The notes: generated by a model not told the origin, from the sequence alone. A DNA stretch of 64,000 nucleotides from Helicobacter bilis (GCF_001999985.1 NZ_CP019645.1:1984001-2048000); one strand, 5' to 3'. Positions 27,608 to 38,538 are shown, numbered from the stretch's first letter. Numbers and translations are program-made.

Positions 27608-30600
27608 ATGATTACACAGCAAAATTTAAAAGAAGTGTTAGAGATTTTGGGATTTGAAGCTCTCTCTACGGGGGACAAAAAGCTAGATTCTAAAAGTCTA
27701 GAATCTAAACAAGCAAATATCTACACAAAGACCATAAACTCCTACATAATGCAAGTAGATTTTACCAATCAAAAGCTTATCTATCCACAAGGCATAAAAA
27801 TCAATGACACCACGACTTCAAACTTCTCTCACCCTGAAAATTTTGTCGTTTTTGAATGTGTGCATAGATTATTAGAAAAAGGCTATAAGGCAGAGTCGCT
27901 AGAATTAGAGAAAAAATGGCGATTGGGCGGAGAACTAAAAGGTGGTAAAGCTGATATTTTAGTGCGTGATAACCAAGACAACACTTATCTCATTATAGAA
28001 TGTAAAACCACACAAGAAAACAATAAAACTAAAAGCGAATTTAGCAAAGAATGGGAGAGAATGCAAAATAACGGCGGACAGCTTTTTAGCTATTTTCAGC
28101 AAGAAAAAGCTACAAAATTCCTGTGCCTTTACACTAGCGATTTAGAAAAGCACGACCAAGAATCTAAAAGTATCAAATATCAAAATTACATTATCCAAGC
28201 CTTTGATAATGATGAATATTTGCAAGAAAACGATATAGAAAAATCTTACAAAAAAGCAAGCAATAACACTGAACTTTTTGCAGTATGGAAAGAGAGCTAT
28301 AAACTACAATCTTTCACACAAGGCATTTTTGAAAATGATGTTAATGCTTATAGGATTTTAGAAACAATCCTAACTTTTGACAAGCTACAAGAGCTAAAAG
28401 AAGAGGGTAAATACCACGAGTTTGCCAAGATTTTACGCAAACACAACATTTCAGGCAAGGAAAATGCCTTTGACAAACTTGTAAATATCTTTCTTTGTAA
28501 AATCTATGATGAAAGCTTTAATAAAAACAATCTTAAATTTGGCTATTTTGGCGTTATGGCAGATACTTATGCCAATATGCAAGATAGGCTAATGCTCCTT
28601 TACAAAGAAGCGATGAGTGAGTTTTTAGGCGAAGAAATTACCTTTGTCTCTAATGATGATATAGAAAAAGCCTTTAAAAAACTCCACGCAACAGATTTAA
28701 AAGCACAAATACAAAAGCATATCAAAGAGTTGAAATTCTACTCCAACAATGACTTTGCCTTTTTAGAAGTGCATAATAAAGAGCTGTTTTTACAAAATGC
28801 CATAGTGTTAAAAGAAATCATCGAGCTTTTTTCTCCCTACAAACTCACGCAAAATTCCACCAATCAATTCTTAGGCAATCTTTTTGAGCTTTTTTTACAA
28901 AAGGGTATGAAGCAAGATGAAGGGCAGTTTTTCACCCCGATTCAAATTTGTGAATTTATTATGTATGCCTTACCGCTAGATTCTATGGCAAAGGCTTCTA
29001 AACCCTTAAAAGTGCTTGACTTTGCTTGTGGGGCGGGACATTTTCTAAACACTTATGCAAACGAGCTTAAACGCTACGCCACGCAGGATTTACAAGAGCA
29101 TTACAAACAAATTTATGGCATTGAGAAAGAATACCGCCTAAGTAAAGTGGCAAAAGTCTCCTCTGCAATGTATGGACAAAATGAAATCAATATCCTTTAT
29201 GCAGACGCCCTTGCCACACACGAGCTAGAAAATCCCAAAACAGATAAAGGCAACAAGCAAAAGCCTCAAATCAATAACCACAGCTTTGATTTACTTATCG
29301 CTAATCCCCCTTATTCTGTCAAGGGCTTTTTAGAGACCTTAAGTGCTAAATCCAAAAAAACCTACACGCTTTTTACTAATGAGATAAATATAGAGACAAA
29401 CAACGCCATTGAATGCTTTTTTATAGAGAGAGCAAACCAGCTTTTAAGAGACAATGCCAAAGCCGCCATTATCCTGCCAAGCTCTATTTTAAACAAAGAT
29501 GGCATTTATAAAAGCACAAGAGAGATATTGCTTATCAATTTTGACTTTATCGCTATCGTGGAGCTAGGCAGCGGGACTTTTGGAGCGACAGGCACAAATA
29601 CCATTATTTTATTCTTACGCAAAAAGGAAAATTTCACACCAGAAAACACAACCATTTCACAAGATTATAGCAATATCAAAAACTACATAGAAAGCGGACA
29701 TTTATCACAAAATGAGCCTTATAAAGACTACATAAACGCCTTTAATGCGTATTGTGATTTTAGGGGCTTTGATAAAGGGGAGTATGAGAGCTTTTTAAAT
29801 GGAAGTTTAGAATCTCAACCAAATGGGTGGGCTGCGGGGTTTAGGGCGCAAAATACTAAAAATACAACACAGCTTTTAGAGCTAGAAGCCTTTAAAGAAT
29901 ACCACGCTGCCTTTAAAGAAACAAGTGAGTATAAAAAGCTGCTAGATTCTAAAGCCTATAAAGATTCTAAAGACAAAGACGCCTTAGCACACAACGCCTT
30001 TTTAGCCTACGCAAGAGCGATAGAAAAAGATAAATTACTCTATTTCTCTCTAAGTCGCAACCAAGCCCCTATCATCATCAAAGCCCCAAGTGATAGCAAA
30101 GAGCAGAAAAGATTCTTAGGCTATGAGTGGAGTAATCGCAAAGGCGATGAAGGCTTAAAAGAGCTACATAGCCCCTATCTAAGCCCACTTTTTGAAAGGG
30201 ATAATCCGCATAATCCAAACAAACTAGCCTACCTTGTCCGCCAAGCGTTTTTAGAATCTACTGCTTATGGCAATCATACCGACTCCGCTACTTATCATAC
30301 TGACCCTTCCCCTTGTCATACTGAGCGTAGCGAAGTATCTAGTAATACAGAATCTAAGCTAGATTTTTCGCTTAACGCTCAAAGCGAAGCTTCTTTAGAA
30401 AATGACAAGCAAATAGAATCCAATCCTATCCCACAAGACTTAAGCCCCTATGCTTTTAAAGCAAAACTCATAGATATGCTAGACTTTAGCAAAGTAGATT
30501 TTAATAAGGCTATAAGCTTAAATCCTATCAATTCACAAGGCGAGTTTAACGCACAGAATCCTTTTGAAAATTGTAAATTTGAGTTGGTGAAGTTAGGGGA

Positions 30601-32752
30601 AGTGTGTGAAATTTTAATCGGCGGAACTCCAACAAGAAGTAATTATAGTTATTTTCAAGGTAATAACTTATGGGTTTCAATAGCCGAAATGAACGGACAG
30701 GTTATCACAAATACAAAAGAAAAAATCACCGATGAAGCAATTAAAAAATCAAATGTAAAGCTTATACCCAAAGGCACAACACTTTTAAGTTTTAAGTTAA
30801 GTATAGGTAAAACTGCTATTGCTGGAAAAGATTTATACACAAATGAAGCAATAGCTGGACTTATACCAAAAGATAAGTTGAAAATTTTAGATAAATACTT
30901 GTTTTGGGTTTTTGAAAGCAAAATATTAAATCTAAATTCTATTAGAGGCAATAACGCATTTGGAAAAAGTCTAAATAGCACAATTTTAAAAGAGCAAGTG
31001 AAAATCCCCTTGCCGCCTTTAGAGATTCAAAAGCAAATCGTAGCAGAATGTGAAAAAGTAGAAGAGCAGTATAACACCATAAGAGCAGTCATAGAAAAAC
31101 ACCAAGAGTTAATAAGAGCGATTTTAGTCAAATGCGGCATTGTAGATTCTAGCGAGAGCAGTAGAGACTTCATCACTTCCTTACTAGATTCTATACAAGA
31201 GCTAGAATCTAAACTAGATTTTGACCTTTTAGCTAATTATACCGACCCAACCACTTATCCTACCAACTCCGCTACTTGTCATACTGAGCCTTTAGGCGAA
31301 GTATCTACAAATACAGAATCTAGAACAAGATTTTTCGCTACCACTCAAAACGACAATAAAACTAGCAAAGATACTTCGCATTCAAAACCCTTCAGTATGA
31401 CAAACACAAATGACTTAAAAGCCCTTTTAGATTCTATCCCTATCCCACCAAAACACGGCTGGGAAAGGGTAAGGCTAGGCGATATATCAATAAAAATTAC
31501 AAAAGGCACGACACCCACGACAATAGGCTTTTCATTTTTAGATAAGGGAATAAACTTTGTGAAAGTTGAAAGTATTGCAGAATCTGGAGCGTTTATTCCA
31601 CATAAAATGGCTTATATTTCCAAAGAGTGTTACGATAAACTAGAACGCTCACAATTACAAGAAAATGATATTTTATTTTCAATAGCAGGTGCTTTAGGTA
31701 GAGTTGCGGTTGTAACAAAAGAAATTTTACCAGCTAACACTAATCAGGCGTTAGCGATTGTGCGATTGAAGCCAAATGTAAATAAAACCCATTTTATTAG
31801 AGTGGCTTTACATACAAATGATATAGAAAAACAAATTGATAGTTTTAAAAAGGGGATAGCACAGCAGAACTTATCGCTAGAACAAGTTGAAAATCTCAAA
31901 ATCCCACTCCCACCCCTTGAAGCACAAGAAAAAATCGTAAGTGCTATTGATAGCGTAGAATCTCAAATCAAAAGAATAGATTCTAAGCTTGAAATTTTAG
32001 AAACAAGAAAGACAGAGATTTTGAGCAATGCCTTGAATGCTAATAACGAGAGAGAGAGAGAACAGGCAGAGCTTAAAGAAATCTTAAGCGAGATAGAATC
32101 TCTGCTTTCACAAAGAAAGACCTTACAACGCTTCATTACAAAAATCTTACAAAAAGCAGGACTTACTCAAAGCTTACATTCCTTGCTAGATTCTCTCCCC
32201 ACCCCATCAACACAAGGCTATCCACAATATCGCCTAAATGATAAAAGCAAATTTAGCCTACAAATTGGTAAGCGAGTGCTAGATAGTGAGCTAAACCCAC
32301 AAGGGCAAATCCCTGTTTTTAGTGCAAATGTCAAAAAGCCTTTTGGATTTATTGATAAAGAATTATTAAAAGATTATGAAAAAGACAGCGTGTTATGGGG
32401 GATTGATGGGGATTGGATGGTGGGATTTATCCCCAAAAATACACCTTTTTATCCAACAGACCATTGCGGAGTTTTGCAAGTTAATGACAAAGATATAAAA
32501 GCTAAAATTGTAAGCTTTTTACTAGATGAGGCAGGAAAAAAGGCAGGATTTAGCAGAAATTTGCGTGCTTCTATTGAGAGAATAGGAAATGTAAAAATCC
32601 CACTCCCACCAATTGAAGAGCAAGAAAAAATCATATCCGTTATTGAAAGCGTGGAAAATAAAATAACATTGTTTAAAGAGCAAAGTCAAACATTTGAAGA
32701 CAGAAAAATGCAAGTTTTAAAAAGTTTTTTAGTAACAGGTTCTGCTGTATAA
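27608..32752 (+). CDS. Giant type IIG-like restriction-modification protein with three target-recognition domains
   Basis: A 1714-residue single-chain enzyme. Residues 1-140 hold a PD-(D/E)xK nuclease (GGKADILVRD ... LIIECKT, about 112-134). Residues about 420-700 hold an N6-adenine methyltransferase with motif I VLDFACGAGHF (467) and motif IV NPPY (565). There is no helicase, so it is type IIG/IIC-like rather than type I. Three HsdS-type target-recognition domains follow, starting near residues 990 (VKLGEVCEILIGGTPT), 1283 (VRLGDISIKITKGTTP) and 1543 (FSLQIGKRVLDSEL). Each ends in the IPLPPLE/IPLPPIE motif and a coiled coil. Two palindromic-repeat peptides (about 893-938 and 1211-1269) bracket the first. 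Two domains would be usual; three suggest duplication or capture. Confidence 0.88.
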   Translation: MITQQNLKEVLEILGFEALSTGDKKLDSKSLESKQANIYTKTINSYIMQVDFTNQKLIYPQGIKINDTTTSNFSHPENFVVFECVHRLLEKGYKAESLELEKKWRLGGELKGGKADILVRDNQDNTYLIIECKTTQENNKTKSEFSKEWERMQNNGGQLFSYFQQEKATKFLCLYTSDLEKHDQESKSIKYQNYIIQAFDNDEYLQENDIEKSYKKASNNTELFAVWKESYKLQSFTQGIFENDVNAYRILETILTFDKLQELKEEGKYHEFAKILRKHNISGKENAFDKLVNIFLCKIYDESFNKNNLKFGYFGVMADTYANMQDRLMLLYKEAMSEFLGEEITFVSNDDIEKAFKKLHATDLKAQIQKHIKELKFYSNNDFAFLEVHNKELFLQNAIVLKEIIELFSPYKLTQNSTNQFLGNLFELFLQKGMKQDEGQFFTPIQICEFIMYALPLDSMAKASKPLKVLDFACGAGHFLNTYANELKRYATQDLQEHYKQIYGIEKEYRLSKVAKVSSAMYGQNEINILYADALATHELENPKTDKGNKQKPQINNHSFDLLIANPPYSVKGFLETLSAKSKKTYTLFTNEINIETNNAIECFFIERANQLLRDNAKAAIILPSSILNKDGIYKSTREILLINFDFIAIVELGSGTFGATGTNTIILFLRKKENFTPENTTISQDYSNIKNYIESGHLSQNEPYKDYINAFNAYCDFRGFDKGEYESFLNGSLESQPNGWAAGFRAQNTKNTTQLLELEAFKEYHAAFKETSEYKKLLDSKAYKDSKDKDALAHNAFLAYARAIEKDKLLYFSLSRNQAPIIIKAPSDSKEQKRFLGYEWSNRKGDEGLKELHSPYLSPLFERDNPHNPNKLAYLVRQAFLESTAYGNHTDSATYHTDPSPCHTERSEVSSNTESKLDFSLNAQSEASLENDKQIESNPIPQDLSPYAFKAKLIDMLDFSKVDFNKAISLNPINSQGEFNAQNPFENCKFELVKLGEVCEILIGGTPTRSNYSYFQGNNLWVSIAEMNGQVITNTKEKITDEAIKKSNVKLIPKGTTLLSFKLSIGKTAIAGKDLYTNEAIAGLIPKDKLKILDKYLFWVFESKILNLNSIRGNNAFGKSLNSTILKEQVKIPLPPLEIQKQIVAECEKVEEQYNTIRAVIEKHQELIRAILVKCGIVDSSESSRDFITSLLDSIQELESKLDFDLLANYTDPTTYPTNSATCHTEPLGEVSTNTESRTRFFATTQNDNKTSKDTSHSKPFSMTNTNDLKALLDSIPIPPKHGWERVRLGDISIKITKGTTPTTIGFSFLDKGINFVKVESIAESGAFIPHKMAYISKECYDKLERSQLQENDILFSIAGALGRVAVVTKEILPANTNQALAIVRLKPNVNKTHFIRVALHTNDIEKQIDSFKKGIAQQNLSLEQVENLKIPLPPLEAQEKIVSAIDSVESQIKRIDSKLEILETRKTEILSNALNANNEREREQAELKEILSEIESLLSQRKTLQRFITKILQKAGLTQSLHSLLDSLPTPSTQGYPQYRLNDKSKFSLQIGKRVLDSELNPQGQIPVFSANVKKPFGFIDKELLKDYEKDSVLWGIDGDWMVGFIPKNTPFYPTDHCGVLQVNDKDIKAKIVSFLLDEAGKKAGFSRNLRASIERIGNVKIPLPPIEEQEKIISVIESVENKITLFKEQSQTFEDRKMQVLKSFLVTGSAV
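30285..30410. repeat. In-frame palindromic element, first copy in the restriction protein
   Basis: Imperfect TCATAC units lead into CTTGTCATACTGAGCGTAGC with GAAGTATCT at 30312. The spacer carries AATACAGAATCTAAGC, and the mirrored arm AGATTTTTCGC ends at AAAATGACAAGC. The frame is kept and reads CHTERSEVSSNTESKLDFSL. It lies between the methyltransferase and the first target-recognition domain. Confidence 0.75.
31238..31405. repeat. In-frame palindromic element, second copy in the restriction protein
   Basis: CTTGTCATACTGAGCCTTTA with GGCGAAGTATCT begins at 31275. AATACAGAATCTAGAACAAG, TTTTTCGCTACC and CTCAAAACGACAA follow, and a second inverted arm (GATACTTCGC ... TTCAGTATGACAA) ends near 31403. 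It is translated as CHTEPLGEVSTNTES and onwards. It lies between the first and second target-recognition domains. Confidence 0.75.
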
Positions 32753-33017
32753 TGCGTTGAATATTAGATTCTAAAACTAGAAGCTTTTATGTGTGATTTT
32801 ATAGTAATTTAGCTAAATAAATTTAAATATCCTAAGATTATAAACATTAGAAAAATGTAGAATCTAAAACCAGCTTTTTCGATTCCATGACTACACTCTC
32901 CAAGCCCATCCGCCCATTTGCAGTGGTTTTCAGATTATATTCAAAGATATCATGTATAAATATAGGTATTTGCTATGCATACAGAGGTATTGATAATGTG
33001 CCGTATAATAATCGCTA

Positions 33018-33521
33018 TCAAAAAAATCCACGAAATCCAACTTGTATTCTACCAAAACCCTGCATAACACCCAGTGTATTGCCATTTACGCCCCCACCAG
33101 CTTCAATAAACACACTTGCATGTTCTCCACCATATATATCAGCCCCACCTCCCATAAAACCTTCCCACGCAAACGGCGATTTAAACATATCCTGTTGTTC
33201 TTGCATGGTAAGTCCAAAGCTACCGCTAATAAAGCCATATAATCTAGCCATATTAGAATCCCTTGCTCCACCAAATGTGATTTTTTCCTGCAATAATAAA
33301 AGAGAATTTGTATTTTCTGCTGCATGGGCAAATACGCTTATGTAGTTACGGATAGTAAAGCCTTTTTGTAGTAATGGAAAGCCCACTTCAAAGCCGCCAC
33401 CAACATGCTTATTATCAAGGGTAACCACACCGCCAAGAGAAAAACCATCTTTTGCCATGCTTACATGAGTAAGACATAAAAATACACCTACATATAAAAC
33501 GCCTTTATGTGCTTTTTTCAT
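33018..33521 (-). CDS. Small Helicobacter-type outer membrane protein
   Basis: A 167-residue protein with a signal peptide (MKKAHKGVLYVGVFLCLTHV, cut after SMA). The Gly-rich amphipathic mature part ends GRIQVGFRGFF, an aromatic beta-barrel C terminus. It shares layout with the 190-residue protein at 52.1 kb: GFEVGFPLLQKG... versus GIEFGMPIIKSG, a hydrophilic loop, and FIEAGGGVNG versus FFEFGGGAMF. They are probably members of one paralogous family. The ATG follows AAAAAGGATTTT. A long ORF on the opposite strand is only a shadow of this gene. Confidence 0.72.
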   Translation of the reverse strand: MKKAHKGVLYVGVFLCLTHVSMAKDGFSLGGVVTLDNKHVGGGFEVGFPLLQKGFTIRNYISVFAHAAENTNSLLLLQEKITFGGARDSNMARLYGFISGSFGLTMQEQQDMFKSPFAWEGFMGGGADIYGGEHASVFIEAGGGVNGNTLGVMQGFGRIQVGFRGFF

Positions 33522-34922
33522 ATAAAATCCTTTTTAAGTAAAATCCAAAAGACAGGGCTTTTGGAATCTAAATTTTAAACTACAACCTATCTATATATCG
33601 GAAATTTTATTTAAAGTCTAGAATCTTAACAAATTAGAAACTCGAAAAATTAGAATCCTAAATGCAGTCAAGCAGGGTTGCATAGGTTCTAAAGTTTATT
33701 GCATGTTGGTCATTTCAACCTTATAGAATCTAAATTCCTACCCAAAAATCTAACCGACATTTTTTTCATTGTCAAGTCGCTTTATTTACTCTAAGTTGAA
33801 ATAAAAAAAGATGGGCTTGGCAAAATGTCTGCTCATTTTAATTGTAATTTATTTGCCCCCAAATTCCCAAAAAACCGATATTTTCTCTAGTTGTATAAGT
33901 TTATAAGAGTTAGCTAGAAAAAATTTTTAAAAATTATATGCTTATGTGTAATATTGTAACTTATATAATGATGGGTTAGCATAAGTGGGTAAGCATGAGT
34001 TTTTATAAGGGCAAAAATTCCCCTTGTGTGTTGTGTTCTTAGTGATTGCAATGCGTAAATATGCTTTATAATCTAGCTCAAATAAAGCTTTATTTAAAAC
34101 TTAAGAATAGCTTAAAATTTCATTGTTGGAATTGTAATTCTATCCAAAGTCCGCAAAATAGGGCATAAAATGTATATGTGTGTCAAAATTTGTGTCATCA
34201 GTGTATTTTTTTGTGTCGTTTTATCTAAGATGAAAATATATGAGATAACAAAAGATTATGGGGGCAAAGAATAGTTTTGCTGTCATAATCTTTAGCACTT
34301 AAAATAAGGTTACTTCATTTGGCTCTTGTGTTAATGCAAGTTGTGCTAGTGTTAATCATACTATAAGGGCTGTATGCGTGATCTAGGGCTTTTGTTGTAT
34401 TTCTTTGTTTTCTCTAATTTTATATCTCATTAAAACTAGGCTAAACTAGCTAGTTTTTGCTTTTTTGATGGGAATTACACTCAAACTTGCAATCCCACTT
34501 GCATTTTCTGCAATTTTGTTAAATTCTCGCTTCGTTTGCTTCATTTCATAGTATTTTTGTCAAATAAACATGCAAAACAATCTTTTTTATAAGATCTCTC
34601 ACACATATTGCTATACAATAAACATGTAAAATATAAAAATCTCATAAAATGTGGCGTGGAAAAGAGTTATGGTATAAATAATAAATGGATTCCCATGACT
34701 TGCTTCGCAAGTCTGCTAATGATAATAGAATCTATATTTCTTATTTAAGAGCACAATTAAGTAAATAAGCCATAAAATTAATATTGAGACAAATTTATGC
34801 ATAAACAATAAATGTTGTTTCAAAGTCCATGCATTAATTAAGGATAATAAAACATTCATTCGTTTTTAAAATCTACATTATCATGCTAGAATCTTATAAA
34901 AATTACTAGATAAAGGGTAAAA
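33522..34922. other. 1.4-kb region without a supported protein gene
   Basis: Stop-rich in all six frames and AT-rich. I recognise no gene remnants. The right end presumably contains the recA promoter. The only structured element seen is a hairpin with a T-run at 34432-34466. Several AGAATCT 7-mers occur near the left end. Confidence 0.45.
34432..34466 (+). terminator. Candidate Rho-independent terminator without an upstream protein gene
   Basis: AAAACTAG (34432-34439) pairs with CTAGTTTT (34450-34457) across a 10-base loop. TGC and six T follow. This form is typical of an intrinsic terminator on the plus strand, but no coding gene precedes it for 900 bases, so it may end a small RNA. Confidence 0.4.
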
Positions 34923-35963
34923 ATGGCGATTGATCCAAATAAACAAAAAGCACTTGAAAATGCGATGAAGCAAGTGGATAAGGCATTTGGCAAAGGTGTG
35001 CTTATACGACTTGGAGACAAGCAGGTAGAAAAGATAGATTCTATATCGACAGGCTCGTTAGGGCTTGATTTAGCACTAGGAATTGGTGGTATCCCAAAGG
35101 GTAGAATCATTGAGATTTATGGACCAGAGTCAAGCGGTAAAACGACATTATCTCTGCAAGTTATCGCAGAGTGTCAAAGAAATGGCGGTGTATGTGCGTT
35201 TATTGACGCTGAACATGCCCTTGATGTGTATTATGCAAAAAATCTTGGCGTTGATACAGAGAATCTTTTAGTCAGTCAGCCAGATAATGGTGAGCAAGCC
35301 TTAAGCATTTTAGAGACGATTGCGTGTAGTGGCGGGGTTGATTTGATTGTTGTGGATTCTGTTGCAGCTTTGACGCCGAAAGCAGAGATTGATGGCGATA
35401 TGGGCGATCAGCATGTGGGCTTACAAGCAAGGCTTATGAGCCATGCTTTGCGTAAGATTACAGGTGTGTTATCAAGGATGAATACCACCGTGATTTTTAT
35501 CAATCAGATTCGCATGAAAATCGGCGTTATGGGCTATGGTAGCCCAGAGACTACAACAGGTGGTAATGCGTTGAAATTCTATGCGAGTGTGCGTGTGGAT
35601 ATAAGAAAAGTGGCTACACTCAAGCAAAGCGATAGTATTATCGGCAATCGTGCGAAGGCAAAAGTGGTGAAAAATAAGGTTGCTCCACCATTTAGAGAAG
35701 CGGAATTTGACATTATGTTTGGCGAGGGTATCAGCAAAGAGGGCGAGATTATTGACTATGGGGTAAAGCTTGATATTATCGATAAAAGCGGTGCGTGGCT
35801 ATCTTATGGCGATAAAAAAATCGGACAGGGCAGAGAAAATGCAAAAGCCTTTTTAAAAGAAAATGTTGATATAGCAAATGAAATTGCTGCGAAAATAAAG
35901 GAGCAAATTGGCACAAGTGATGAGATTATGCCCCTGCCAGATGAATTAGAGGGGAGTGAGTAG
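34923..35963 (+). CDS. recA: Recombinase RecA
   Basis: A 346-residue DNA-dependent ATPase for homologous recombination and repair. It has Walker [10 protein letters not shown] (residues 67-75), the Walker B region [14 protein letters not shown], loop L2 [20 protein letters not shown] and the [13 protein letters not shown] segment. The length is normal and no intein is present. In H. pylori eno follows recA; here a decayed accessory region follows instead, so the right side has been rearranged. Confidence 0.98.
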   Translation: MAIDPNKQKALENAMKQVDKAFGKGVLIRLGDKQVEKIDSISTGSLGLDLALGIGGIPKGRIIEIYGPESSGKTTLSLQVIAECQRNGGVCAFIDAEHALDVYYAKNLGVDTENLLVSQPDNGEQALSILETIACSGGVDLIVVDSVAALTPKAEIDGDMGDQHVGLQARLMSHALRKITGVLSRMNTTVIFINQIRMKIGVMGYGSPETTTGGNALKFYASVRVDIRKVATLKQSDSIIGNRAKAKVVKNKVAPPFREAEFDIMFGEGISKEGEIIDYGVKLDIIDKSGAWLSYGDKKIGQGRENAKAFLKENVDIANEIAAKIKEQIGTSDEIMPLPDELEGSE

Positions 35964-36139
35964 AGATTATGTGAGTTGGGTGCAAGATTCTAGAATTTGG
36001 GATTTTATGAATTAAAATTGTATTTTTTACACTTCTTTGTATAATATATCTGCACCCAAAAAACTATAACCCCAAGTAAGATCTTTTTTGTACATTTGTT
36101 ATCAATCATTATAAACAATTGTGCTTATAGGGATATGCA

Positions 36140-36590
36140 ATGCAAAATACGATAGAAATGTATCAAAACAGACTGATAAAAAATTTTAAAATAACATATA
36201 AACGCTATCTTTTTAAACACATTGATTTTAGTCATGATCTTATTGGCATTATTGGAGCTAGGATGATCGGTAAGACAACCATGCTTATTCAACGACCTTT
36301 AGAGTTACAACACAGTAGTAGCGAAGATCTTTTTAAGCCTTGAGATATCCACGCCCCTAAATATCAATTAATAGAGTGAGTTTGCCCTTTATTTTGCTGA
36401 AAATGGTATTGAAGTTTCAGCTCTATCGCTTGACAATATACTACACAATCATGCATAAACCTTCTCAAACCTTATCTGTGAGATTGAATGATTTTAGAAT
36501 ATTTACAAGCGAGCTATTCCATTTTATTTTGGTAAAAAGTCATTGCATATGGAAAGTTTGCTTAATCTTTAAATCTTAGTATCGAAATAG
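36140..36590 (+). pseudogene. AAA-type ATPase of the DUF4143-associated family, decayed
   Basis: The first 67 codons (ATG at 36140) read KNFKITYKRYLFKHIDF and HDLIGIIGARMIGKTTMLIQ, a Walker A P-loop of the ATPase family often paired with DUF4143. The frame then stops at 36341. Downstream pieces in other frames (EFALYFAENGIEVSALSLDN, KRAIPFYFGKKSLHMESL) look like remnants of the same protein with several stops. The gene is clearly inactive. It opens the decayed region right of recA. Confidence 0.65.
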
Positions 36591-36895
36591 ATTAAATGCT
36601 TGTTTAGTGATGTTGATGTTAATCCTAGTGCCAACTTAGGCGAAAGTCTCCTTATTAGACGCAATGAAAAGCTATATAAAGTAATGAAGTCTATAGCTGA
36701 ACTTGACTTAAATTGTAGCGATAACATCATTGATGCTTTTGGCGATGCGTATGAATATCTTATGCGTATGTATGCAGGCAGTGCGGGTAAAAGTGATGGC
36801 GAGTTTTTTTACCATGCAAGAGGTAAGATTTCTACTGCACCAAAACCCAAGTTGAAATGTTTTTTAGGTGGTCAAGACTTCGCATTATGACTTTT
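36585..36895 (+). pseudogene. hsdM: Type I restriction methyltransferase HsdM, N-terminal remnant
   Basis: The segment reads [36 protein letters not shown] and [20 protein letters not shown], then KSDGEFF. This is the conserved stretch of HsdM just before the SAM-binding domain. The expected GEFFTPQEV is reached only after a frameshift in a six-T run: the other frame gives [13 protein letters not shown]. There is no ATG at the beginning. It is a second, independent hsdM relic in the window, complementary in extent to the C-terminal one at 18.4 kb. Confidence 0.78.
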
Positions 36896-38538
36896 TAAAA
36901 TCCTTTGAGACATCTTTATCCGTATTTACAGCATTATTTTTGAAACACCCCTGCTAAATACTGTCGCTTGCGATAAACCCCATTTTCTCATGGTTTCAAA
37001 ATTTAAGCTTACTTATTAAACCACAAGAGCTACTGCCCCTTTGAAATCAAGGAGACTTGCAAGGGCTGTATCCCTTAAGCCATAATCGCACATGCATTGT
37101 CCTGATAACTTATAGGGTTTTATGATATTAATAGGATATTGTTTTTTACAAATATTATCACTCTCTCAATTTCCAGCTTTTAATGAAAGTATTTTCTCAT
37201 TTTTTTGTAAAACCTTGATAAATATGATCAAACATAGCAATTAATTTTGCATTGAATTGCTTTTAAGCCATTCTACAATTTCTTCATAAAGTGTAATCTC
37301 AAAAAAAATCATTATGTAAAATCTTTGCGGGTCCGGTTGTTTTACGGATATATTCAAAATCTCATAGTTCTCTCTTGATATTTTTGTTTTTGTTGTTCTT
37401 CGCTTGTTTAATTGCTGTTGAGGGTATATCTTGAATTTGTGTATTATTCTTTATGTCAAATTTAGGATAATAGTCTAGCAAATCTATATCGTTTAAAGAA
37501 TTTTTTAGCTTGTGTATCCTCAAAGAGCGCAGAAAAAACCATAATTGCCATCACTATTTCCATCTCCCCTTGTTCTTACTTCATTGTGTTGATGCTTTAA
37601 AACTTTGAAGTGATTAGTGAATTTTTGGTTCTTTTAAAGAGGTTAAAATCTAATTGATTTTAGCAATGTTATTGTTGGTTATTTACCTTTATCCATAAAA
37701 CATTCATTAGCTAAAGTATACACCAATCACCCTTTATCTTCATTAAGTCTTGTTCCAATAGCTCTTACATAGGCAGAATTATGACTGTTATATGTTGAAC
37801 CAAAAGTTTGCTCATTACCTTTTTCACATTCTCCTGTTTTCTTAATTATCTCGAATGTTTCCATATAATGTGGTGCAAAAAAGCATAACTTGCATCAACA
37901 CACTCCCGCATAATCCATTTTTTAATTAAATCAATTTAGCGTTTTGTGTATCATTAACCATTGATACTTTATTCCTTATCTTTACTAAAACCCATATATA
38001 TATATATATATATATATCATAAAACTATCAAAACACTTCATCTTATGCATGGCGTAATTGCAATATAACAAAAACAAACCGTGATAATATAAGTGTGACA
38101 CCATACCAGTAGCAGATATTTTTTTACAAAGCCACATAACAACATGCAGTAACTTCTATCGCATCTATAATGCATAAGCCAAGAAATACGACAATTGGAA
38201 TAAAAAAATAAAGATAAGTATAAAAGTTCTAGCATAGAAAAACCCCTATTATTTCCTCACTTAAAATACTATTTACAGATTTTACAGCAACAAAAGATAA
38301 GACAAAAAGTTGTGAAAATAGTCACCAATGAGTGTCCTGCGACATTTATCTTTGCGTTAAAGTCCTTATGGTTTCTTCATAAAAATAGCATATCAAAGTA
38401 TTGTTGTACTGCTTTATCCACATCGTCATTATTTGTGTCCATATGTAACCATTCATTAAATCTTTGATTTACCCTAGTTTAAATTCTGTGCCTCTTATAG
38501 CTAAAGTAAATTGTTTAGATTCTTTGTTTTGAAATAAA
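36896..38538 (-). pseudogene. Decayed gene region, minus strand, product not recognised
   Basis: There is no intact ORF. Protein-like pieces appear on the minus strand across several frames: IIKKTGECEKGNEQTFGST with YNSHNSAYVRAIGTRLNEDK (about 37740-37870), RTRGDGNSDGNYGFFCALFE (about 37500-37580), LDYYPKFDIKNNTQIQDIPS (about 37420-37490), RKTTGPAKILHNDFF and LYEEIVEWLKSN (about 37260-37350). Their order and spacing suggest one or two long-dead genes with many frameshifts. I do not recognise the family. An (AT)12 tract lies inside. Confidence 0.4.
37994..38017. repeat. (AT)12 dinucleotide tract
   Basis: Twelve uninterrupted AT units. Such tracts vary in length by slipped-strand mispairing. 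No intact gene or promoter is attached to it here. Confidence 0.8.

Noticed and set aside
32887-33345. Open frame of 152 codons on the plus strand
   Set aside because: It is antisense to the outer membrane protein gene, Pro/Ser-rich and without a ribosome-binding site; the minus-strand gene has a signal peptide and barrel C terminus.
36376-36579. 67-codon ORF within the ATPase remnant
   Set aside because: Other frames in the same stretch give better matches to the ATPase; this one has no recognisable content.
37994-38017. (AT)12 as an active phase-variation switch
   Set aside because: No intact gene or promoter is linked to it.
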